This document shows positions 1 to 4,416 of a DNA stretch of 5,144 bases, one piece after another. Under the pieces are notes generated by a model. It saw nothing but the letters and a program-made list of their open reading frames with translations, made no database searches and was not told the DNA's origin. The stretch is taken from NCBI GenBank assembly GCA_947177595.1, contig CAMWUZ010000144.1:1-5144 (forward strand). Reading direction: 5' to 3'. The stretch is from an uncultured Porphyromonadaceae bacterium (lineage in GTDB: Bacteria > Bacteroidota > Bacteroidia > Bacteroidales > Muribaculaceae). How positions within the stretch are numbered: position 1 is the first letter of the stretch; every line of letters begins with the position of its first letter. The position numbers and the translations under genes are program-made.

Positions 1-24
1 ATATATATATATGATTTTATGTTA
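1..24. repeat. Short (AT)6 tract downstream of the thiamine operon
   Basis: Positions 1-12 are six AT dinucleotides, followed by AT-rich sequence up to the stop codon of the ThiE-like gene. On the minus strand this is the 3' flank of the thiamine operon. No GC-rich hairpin followed by a U-run is visible, so the operon terminator, or a further gene of the operon, lies outside the window. The tract may simply be AT-rich intergenic DNA. Confidence 0.5.
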
Positions 25-618
25 TTATTCAAAAGATCTGAAATCTTCGGTAATAAGCTCAAGTTCACGCAGGGCACTGACATTGCTCAGGTAGCCGAGC
101 ACCGCATAACCGGCAACGGGGATAAAAGCCATGTCCGGAATCTTGTGCGGGGCTATTCCGCCGAGTGCCACAACAGGCATCATTTTGCCGGCGGTTTCAA
201 ATTGATCTTCAGTGATGCGCGGCACATATCCGGGTTTGGATATCGAAGCGAAAATAGGGCTCAAGGTAACGTAAGCAAATCTATTTGATTCAGCAGCCCT
301 CGCTACATCCTCAACCGAATGGCACGAAACTGACAGTTCTCCCATGTATCCTGCCGGAGGGTGCGGACAGCGTCGGTTGAGGTGCAATCCGCCGAGATTA
401 AACTCGTTGACAAGCTCGAAATGCCCGTGCAGTTTAAGCCGTGAGTGATATTGTTGAGGTATTCCTTCTATAATTCTGCGGACTTCGCGCAAAGAAAGCT
501 CAGGATAGCGAAGATGAATGTATGACCAACCGGCGGAGAGCAGGGTGGTGAGCCGTTGCGGTTCGTTATCAAACGGTACAGAGCCGGTGATTACTATCCG
601 TATAGGATTATCCACCAT
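25..618 (-). CDS. ThiE/TenI-family protein (putative thiamine phosphate synthase)
   Basis: A 197-residue protein of the ThiE/TenI TIM-barrel family, close to the usual length of about 200-215. Visible family marks are a first-strand start at residues 6-12, IHLR at 34-37 (equivalent of the QLR(E/D)K motif), GGLHL at 76-80, SVSCHS at 96-101, SPIF followed by SISKPGY at 120-131, the phosphate-binding VVALGGI at 149-155, and GYAVLG at 170-175. ThiE joins HMP-pyrophosphate to thiazole phosphate to make thiamine phosphate; TenI aromatises the thiazole. Two catalytic features of classical ThiE look altered. The lysine after the LR motif is not evident (LRYPE), and the Asp-Asp before the GVHLG strand is replaced by an LHGHFELVNEF-type segment (63-73). 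I recall similar sequences annotated as thiamine phosphate synthase in other Bacteroidetes, so this is probably a lineage subfamily rather than a decayed gene. The ATG at 618 overlaps the end of thiS by 11 bp, suggesting translational coupling. Exact activity is uncertain. Confidence 0.82.
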   Translation of the reverse strand: MVDNPIRIVITGSVPFDNEPQRLTTLLSAGWSYIHLRYPELSLREVRRIIEGIPQQYHSRLKLHGHFELVNEFNLGGLHLNRRCPHPPAGYMGELSVSCHSVEDVARAAESNRFAYVTLSPIFASISKPGYVPRITEDQFETAGKMMPVVALGGIAPHKIPDMAFIPVAGYAVLGYLSNVSALRELELITEDFRSFE

Positions 619-808
619 AAAAAGCAGTGATAACCGTTACAGAGTCACCCGGTTTCAGCACGGTTTTGGTGCGCATGGCTGCCGGAACCACCACATTGTT
701 GAGTGCCGTGGCAATGCCGGTGGGTTTTACCGCCGCTTTGTTGAGCGCATCCTCAAGTGTGGCGCAGTCTTCAATATCAAATTCTTTGCCGTTGATGGTT
801 ATCTTCAT
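608..808 (-). CDS. thiS: Sulfur carrier protein ThiS
   Basis: A 66-residue protein with the ubiquitin-like ThiS fold pattern: MKITING start, a central LEDALNKAAVKPTGIATALNNVVVP segment, LKPGDSVTVITAFYGG at the C-terminus. The terminal Gly-Gly (residues 65-66) is the hallmark: it is adenylated by ThiF, converted to a thiocarboxylate and supplies sulfur for the thiazole ring made by ThiG. Length is normal (about 65-70). The start codon overlaps the thiD stop as ATGA (4 bp), and the stop lies inside the next gene, so translation of all three genes is probably coupled. No thiF, thiG or thiH is seen in the window; they must be encoded elsewhere or further downstream for ThiS to work. Identification is firm from the motif and context. 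Confidence 0.95.
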   Translation of the reverse strand: MKITINGKEFDIEDCATLEDALNKAAVKPTGIATALNNVVVPAAMRTKTVLKPGDSVTVITAFYGG

Positions 809-1629
809 ATTGATTTCGGATTGAAGTTTTTGAGACGTCGTGGGTTGAAAAAGTGATTGACCGGTCCGTGCCCGTGCCCGCAGGTAATGTATGCGCCGTT
901 TTCAATAGCTTTGGTAACAAACAGCTTGCCGCTCTTGATGGCATCGGCAAGCGAATAGCCGAGTGCCATATACGAGGCTATAGCAGCCGAGAATGTGCAG
1001 CCGGTGCCGTGGGTATTGACGGTGTTTACCGCATCAGCGCGGATGTCAAATATATCCGCTCCGCAGTCAAGCGACACAAAATCGGTTTTAATCTCAGTGT
1101 TATCGCTGTCACCTCCCTTTATCACCACATTTGAGCATCCCATTGCGTGAAGTGCCTGAGCCTGCCGTTGCGGATCGGTTTCGCCCGTCAGTGCAACAGC
1201 TTCCCGACAATTGGGTGTGACAAGGAGTGCCTGCGGAAAAATAAGCTGCTTCATAGTATCGACAGCATCCGGGGCTATCAGATGGGTACCCGAGGTGGAT
1301 ATCATTACCGGGTCAACGATCAGTTTTCTCACTGCTGAAGGCACGATGACCGATGCAACCGCCTCTATAACCGGTTTGCTGAAGAGCATTCCTGTTTTTA
1401 CCGCAAGCGGAGGAATGTCGGCGAAAACCATCTCAATCTGCTGTGCCACAATCTTTGGGTCGATGCCCTGAACTGCTACAACACCGGTGGTATTTTGCGC
1501 GGTAATGGCGGTAATCGCGCTCATGGCATAGCAGCCTATTGCCGATATGGTTTTGATGTCAGCCTGAATTCCGGCACCTCCGGACGAGTCTGAGCCGGCT
1601 ATGGTGAGAACGGGATAGTATTGACGCAT
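805..1629 (-). CDS. thiD: Bifunctional hydroxymethylpyrimidine kinase / phosphomethylpyrimidine kinase ThiD
   Basis: A 274-residue ribokinase-family enzyme, the standard size for ThiD. It phosphorylates HMP and then HMP-phosphate to give HMP-pyrophosphate, the pyrimidine half of thiamine, in the cytosol. Diagnostic motifs in order: TIAGSDSSGGAGIQADIKT at residues 9-27 (substrate site), AITAQNTTGV at 41-50, DPVMISTSG at 106-114, TPNCREA at 138-144, VIKGG at 169-173, and NTHGTGCTFSAAIAS at 205-219, with the GTGC anion hole and Cys211 characteristic of ThiD. GHGHGPVNHF near 251-260 is also typical. The sequence is uninterrupted and all key motifs are intact. It is the first gene after the TPP riboswitch, with the ATG about 52 nt beyond the aptamer and no Shine-Dalgarno, so thiamine pyrophosphate should repress it. 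Its stop overlaps the thiS start by 4 bp. Confidence 0.97.
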   Translation of the reverse strand: MRQYYPVLTIAGSDSSGGAGIQADIKTISAIGCYAMSAITAITAQNTTGVVAVQGIDPKIVAQQIEMVFADIPPLAVKTGMLFSKPVIEAVASVIVPSAVRKLIVDPVMISTSGTHLIAPDAVDTMKQLIFPQALLVTPNCREAVALTGETDPQRQAQALHAMGCSNVVIKGGDSDNTEIKTDFVSLDCGADIFDIRADAVNTVNTHGTGCTFSAAIASYMALGYSLADAIKSGKLFVTKAIENGAYITCGHGHGPVNHFFNPRRLKNFNPKSI

Positions 1630-1680
1630 ACCTGATGTTTTTTATATAACAAACGACAAGGGTATAACGCCTGACAGACG
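1630..1680 (-). promoter_or_regulatory. Riboswitch expression platform / thiD leader
   Basis: This 51-nt stretch separates the TPP aptamer from the thiD ATG. It contains a second copy of the 3' P1 strand: minus-strand CCCUUGUCG (plus 1654-1662), which is complementary to the 5' edge of the aptamer (plus 1755-1764, one bulged A). It could therefore compete with the aptamer's own UUGUC (1681-1685). There is no GC-rich hairpin followed by a U-run, so control is more likely at translation initiation or RNA stability than by intrinsic termination. The region just before the ATG is A/U-rich without a Shine-Dalgarno. The mechanism is inferred. Confidence 0.5.
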
Positions 1681-1763
1681 GACAATTCCTTCGCCGGTAC
1701 TAACCGGGGCAGGTTCTAAGGGTTTCATCTCAGCCTCGGGTCTTGCCTTGGCACCCCTTTGTC
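1681..1763 (-). ncRNA. TPP riboswitch aptamer (THI element)
   Basis: Read on the minus strand, the conserved TPP-aptamer blocks occur in the right order. GGGGUGCC is followed by GGCUGAGAUGA (pyrimidine-binding CUGAGA, plus 1728-1733), then ACCCUUAGAACCUG, then P5 as a perfect 5-bp hairpin CCGGU-UAGU-ACCGG (1694-1707), then GCGAAGGAA. P1 forms from GACAA (1759-1763) with UUGUC (1681-1685). P3 is short. The closing block reads AGGAA rather than the more common AGGGAA, a minor variation. The aptamer lies directly upstream of thiD and directly downstream of a promoter, as expected for cis control of a thiamine operon: TPP binding should lower expression of the three genes. Confidence 0.96.
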
Positions 1764-1770
1764 GTGATTG

Positions 1771-1801
1771 CAAAGATACAACAATGACTAAGAAATGCAA
1801 A
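1771..1801 (-). promoter_or_regulatory. Bacteroidetes-type promoter of the thiamine operon
   Basis: On the minus strand TTTG (plus 1798-1801) is followed after exactly 19 nt by TATCTTTG (plus 1771-1778), matching the Bacteroides consensus TTTG-N19/20-TAnnTTTG. Transcription would begin around 1764-1768, right at the 5' strand of riboswitch P1, so the transcript carries the whole aptamer and little else upstream. The agreement of spacing, sequence and aptamer start makes this a strong call. Confidence 0.85.
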
Positions 1802-1836
1802 GACCCGATGATTTTTTTATTGCGCAGTAGCGCGGT

Positions 1837-2457
1837 TCAGGCGGCGAACCGTGTTCTGGCTGCAAGGAAAATCTTGCCCCATGCCTCCGGGCTGAGCGAT
1901 TCGTTGGGTGAATGCTGTGAGAGCAGATGGTGAACGAAACCTATGCGGTTTGACACGATATACTCCAGTTCAGAATAAAAGTCGCTGTTGTTTTCAGGTT
2001 TTTTCCCGACTTCAATCATATCTAATGCACATCTCATCACAAATGCGCGTATTTTGTCGGCGGTAATAGATGCGCGCATTGCCCCTCTGTTGATTTCAAA
2101 GGGTTGCGGTGGAGTGTAATTGCGATAGTAATTATCTGTAATCTGATTAATGTCCGGCGTTTTATTACTGTCAGTAGCCTTATCCTTACTAACGACTCCC
2201 GACTTCTTGACTAATGACTTTTCTTCTCCCGTCTCCTTGCCTCCTGACTTCTTCGCAAGCCTCTCCTCCTTGCGTCGGGTCTTTTCATCAAGTTCGTAAC
2301 GTATAAAGTCAAATGCCATACGTGATACCGGCTGCATATCCATGATCTCACCGGTAGCTGCATATTCAATAATGGCTTCATAGACCTCGCGGCGGATGTC
2401 AGTCTGGTAGGATTTGAGAATTTCGCGCCATTTCAAGGCAAAAGTGAATTTTTTCAT
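1837..2457 (-). CDS. DUF6291-like hypothetical protein
   Basis: A 206-residue protein of unknown function. Residues 1-66 (FTFALKW..., a helix with RREVYEAIIEYAATGEI, then MAFDFIRYELDEKTRRKEER) resemble the N-terminal domain of the DUF6291 group, found in many Bacteroidetes and phage proteins, some linked to phage or plasmid replication modules. Residues 67-118 are a low-complexity, Lys/Glu/Ser-rich, probably disordered linker with KKSG at 69-72 and 84-87. Residues 119-206 form a second, mostly helical domain (MRASITADKIRAFVMRCALDMIEV and AWGKIFLAARTRF). No signal peptide or membrane segment is visible. It stands alone, with its own promoter, between the thiamine operon and the divergent glycogen genes; no integrase, transposase or phage gene flanks it here. 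The ATG at 2457 is about 27 nt from the predicted transcription start. Family assignment is from recalled pattern; function is not known. Confidence 0.75.
   Translation of the reverse strand: MKKFTFALKWREILKSYQTDIRREVYEAIIEYAATGEIMDMQPVSRMAFDFIRYELDEKTRRKEERLAKKSGGKETGEEKSLVKKSGVVSKDKATDSNKTPDINQITDNYYRNYTPPQPFEINRGAMRASITADKIRAFVMRCALDMIEVGKKPENNSDFYSELEYIVSNRIGFVHHLLSQHSPNESLSPEAWGKIFLAARTRFAA
2196..2253 (-). repeat. Small direct repeat within the linker of the DUF6291-like gene
   Basis: The 13-mer CTCCCGACTTCTT (2196-2208) recurs as CTCCTGACTTCTT (2241-2253), one mismatch, offset 45 bp, in frame. Each copy encodes KKSG plus the first base of the next codon, 15 residues apart. The surrounding minus-strand sequence is rich in AAG/GAG/GTC triplets, which suggests that the charged linker grew by short in-frame duplication. 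Confidence 0.5.
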
Positions 2458-2490
2458 AGCGTTGTGTGATAGTATTAATTAATGTTGGTG

Positions 2491-2522
2491 CAAATATAGG
2501 GTTGTTATTTGTGATATGCAAA
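2491..2522 (-). promoter_or_regulatory. Promoter of the DUF6291-like gene
   Basis: On the minus strand TTTG (plus 2519-2522) and TATATTTG (plus 2491-2498) are separated by 20 nt, a good match to the Bacteroides consensus. The predicted start near 2484-2488 gives a short leader of roughly 27-30 nt containing the palindrome ATTAATTAAT (2474-2483). The leader has no Shine-Dalgarno. Confidence 0.75.
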
Positions 2523-2607
2523 TATTTTATCAGTTTTTTATCAATGAACAGGTATATTCTTCATATTATTACGGTTAGCTTGATATATTTGGTGATAAAT
2601 ATTTTAT
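2520..2607. repeat. 11-bp direct repeat in the divergent intergenic region
   Basis: AAATATTTTAT occurs at 2520-2530 and again at 2597-2607, 77 bp apart. Both copies are preceded by GTGAT(A). The first overlaps the -33 box of the DUF6291-like gene and the second adjoins the inverted repeat upstream of the glycogen promoter. It may be a protein-binding site or chance in AT-rich DNA. Confidence 0.4.
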
Positions 2608-2608
2608 G

Positions 2609-2658
2609 TACTGAGTATCAGCATGATAGGTGATAGCGGATGCCGGCATGACTCAGTA
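2609..2658. repeat. Inverted repeat with internal palindrome upstream of the glycogen promoter
   Basis: TACTGAGT (2609-2616) and ACTCAGTA (2651-2658) are a perfect 8-bp inverted repeat. CATG at 2622-2625 and 2647-2650 can extend the stem after a bulge. Inside the right half lies the perfect 10-bp palindrome ATGCCGGCAT (2640-2649), conspicuously GC-rich in an AT-rich region. The element ends 13 nt before the -33 box of the glycogen operon, so it is outside that transcript and more likely an operator or DNA structure than an RNA hairpin. No U-run follows on either strand to make a terminator. Confidence 0.5.
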
Positions 2659-2671
2659 AAAGTATCTCCCT

Positions 2672-2703
2672 TTTGGTTTTCTTTTATAAAATATGTACCT
2701 TTG
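2672..2703 (+). promoter_or_regulatory. Bacteroidetes-type promoter of the glycogen operon
   Basis: TTTG (2672-2675) and TACCTTTG (2696-2703) are separated by 20 nt and fit the Bacteroides consensus. Transcription should begin near 2707-2710, giving an AT-rich leader of about 22-25 nt (TTTAAATTTA just before the ATG) with no Shine-Dalgarno, as is common in this phylum. Confidence 0.8.
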
Positions 2704-2731
2704 CGGCTGATTTAATAGAATTTAAATTTAT

Positions 2732-4393
2732 ATGGACAGTTCTATAGTGGCGCTTGACCTGCTCTTTGAAACAAGCTGGGAGGTTTGTAATAAGATTGGA
2801 GGCATATATACAGTGCTTTCCACTAAGGCAAAAACGCTGCAGAAACTATACAAGGATAAGGTAATATTCATTGGTCCCGATGTGTGGAGTGATGAAAATC
2901 CGAGTCCTTATTTTATTGATACCCCTTCCATTCTTGAAGAATGGAAAAGCAAGGCTAAATTGCCTGAGGGGGTGAGTGTCAGAACCGGAAGATGGGATGT
3001 GCCCGGCAAGCCGATTGTCATACTCGTGAAATTTGAAGGAATATATCCCGTCAAAGATAAGTATTATGCCGAGATGTGGAATCGGTTCGGAGTCGATTCC
3101 CTGCATTCCTACGGCGATTACGATGAAAGTTGTGCGTTTTCTCTTGCAGCCGGTGCTGTGATTGAGAGCGTTTGCTCGTTTTATAAGGCTACTCCAAAGA
3201 GCAAAAAGAGCGTAATAGCTCACTTTGACGAGTGGCAGACCGGTATGGGTCTCCTATATGTGAAGTGGAAATTGCCGCAGGTCGCAACTATATTCACTAC
3301 TCATGCAACCAGCATAGGCAGAAGCATCTGTGGTAATGGTAAGCCTCTTTACGGTTACCTGAATGCTTATAACGGTGACGTTATGGCAAGAGAACTCAAC
3401 ATGGAGGCAAAGCACTCTCTGGAAAAAGCCGCCGCTCATGCTGCGGATTGTTTCACTACTGTCAGCGATGTGACAGCCCGGGAGTGTGAGCAACTTCTTG
3501 ATCTTCGTCCGCAGGTAGTTACACCAAACGGATTTGAGAAAAACTTTGTTCCGTCTCGTTCAAAATTTGATGATGCGCGTGCGGCTGCACGTAAAAAACT
3601 TATTGATGTTGCAGAGGCGCTCACCGGTAGAATATTTCCGGAAAACACGATGCTTGTTGCCACATCCGGCAGATGCGAGTATCGCAATAAGGGTATAGAC
3701 GTGTATCTGGATGCAGTCGCCTCACTCGGATTCAGCGATATCAAGCGTCCTGTTGTTGCTTTTGTCATGGTTCCTGCATGGATGAAAGAGCCTCGCCCCG
3801 ATTTGAAAGAAGCTGTTGCGTCTGAAGCCAAGTCCGGCATTGCAGATCCGGTTATCACCCATTGGCTCAATAATCCTGGAGAAGATCCTATAATCAACCG
3901 CATACACGGTATCGGATTTACAAATGACAAGTTCTCACACACCTATGTTGTATATGTGCCATGTTACCTTAATGGCACAGATGGAATTTTTGATTCTGCA
4001 TACTACGATCTGCTGATAGGTATGGATGCTACAGTTTTCCCATCCTATTATGAACCGTGGGGATATACACCTCTTGAAAGTGTGGCTTTCGGAGTGCCGA
4101 CCGTCACAACCTCGCTGAGCGGTTTCGGTCAGTGGATTCTTTCAACCACAGATAATAAATTCTCATCTTGCGGCGTTAATGTAATCGCCAGAGGAGACGA
4201 TAATTATCCTCAGGTAGTCGAGAATATATCGGGTGCTCTCCAGTTGCTGAACAATGCCGGTGACGAAGAGATTGCAAAGATTTCTCAGGCAGCTTCAAAA
4301 ACCGCTTCAAAAGCGGCTTGGAGCTATTTTATAACATATTATATTGAGGCATTCGAGGTTGCTCTCGCTTCAAAAAACAAAAGATTGAAATAA
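2732..4393 (+). CDS. Glycogen synthase, GT3 (fungal/animal-type) family
   Basis: A 553-residue cytosolic retaining glycosyltransferase that extends alpha-1,4-glucan from a nucleotide-glucose donor. It opens with LLFETSWEVCNKIGGIYTV (residues 10-28), the signature of eukaryotic-type GT3 synthases rather than bacterial GT5 GlgA. Other marks: FTTHATSIGR at 188-197 with active-site His191 and Arg197; YNGDVMARELNMEAKHSLEKAAA and TVSDVTARECE in the middle; VVTPNGFE; SGRCEYRNKGIDVYL from 312 with Arg314 and Lys320; and YYEPWGYTPLESVAFG with the E-x7-E pair Glu441/Glu449. It is shorter than the yeast/mammalian enzymes (about 700); the C-terminal helix (516-553) carries Ala/Lys/Ser where those have the arginine cluster for glucose-6-phosphate control, so allosteric regulation is probably different. 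The start at 2732 begins just before the conserved motif and follows a good promoter. A phosphorylase gene follows after 23 bp. Which donor (UDP- or ADP-glucose) is used cannot be read from the sequence. Confidence 0.95.
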   Translation: MDSSIVALDLLFETSWEVCNKIGGIYTVLSTKAKTLQKLYKDKVIFIGPDVWSDENPSPYFIDTPSILEEWKSKAKLPEGVSVRTGRWDVPGKPIVILVKFEGIYPVKDKYYAEMWNRFGVDSLHSYGDYDESCAFSLAAGAVIESVCSFYKATPKSKKSVIAHFDEWQTGMGLLYVKWKLPQVATIFTTHATSIGRSICGNGKPLYGYLNAYNGDVMARELNMEAKHSLEKAAAHAADCFTTVSDVTARECEQLLDLRPQVVTPNGFEKNFVPSRSKFDDARAAARKKLIDVAEALTGRIFPENTMLVATSGRCEYRNKGIDVYLDAVASLGFSDIKRPVVAFVMVPAWMKEPRPDLKEAVASEAKSGIADPVITHWLNNPGEDPIINRIHGIGFTNDKFSHTYVVYVPCYLNGTDGIFDSAYYDLLIGMDATVFPSYYEPWGYTPLESVAFGVPTVTTSLSGFGQWILSTTDNKFSSCGVNVIARGDDNYPQVVENISGALQLLNNAGDEEIAKISQAASKTASKAAWSYFITYYIEAFEVALASKNKRLK

Positions 4394-4416
4394 TATACCA
4401 CAAACAATAACGATTT

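Noticed and set aside
1631..1715. Pairing of ACCUG in the aptamer with CAGGU just before the thiD ATG as an anti-start switch
   Set aside because: Only 5 bp, and it would hide the start in the ligand-free state, opposite to the repression by TPP expected for this riboswitch class.
1811..1833. GCGC-AGTA-GCGC hairpin beside a T-run between the DUF6291-like gene and the thiamine promoter, as a terminator
   Set aside because: The stem is only 4 bp, and on the minus strand the hairpin is followed by A's. The T-run precedes the hairpin on the plus strand, the wrong order for an intrinsic terminator in either direction that a gene needs.
3436..3942. Long minus-strand open frame (168 residues) opposite glycogen synthase
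   Set aside because: It lies wholly inside a strongly conserved gene on the other strand, has no promoter and shows no recognisable motif. The same holds for the other antisense frames under both glycogen genes and for plus-strand frames under the thiamine genes.
4302..4316. Perfect CCGCTT-CAA-AAGCGG stem-loop near the 3' end of glycogen synthase
   Set aside because: It lies within the coding sequence about 75 nt before the stop codon and has no immediate U-run. It encodes an Ala/Ser/Lys-rich helix, so codon composition explains it well enough.
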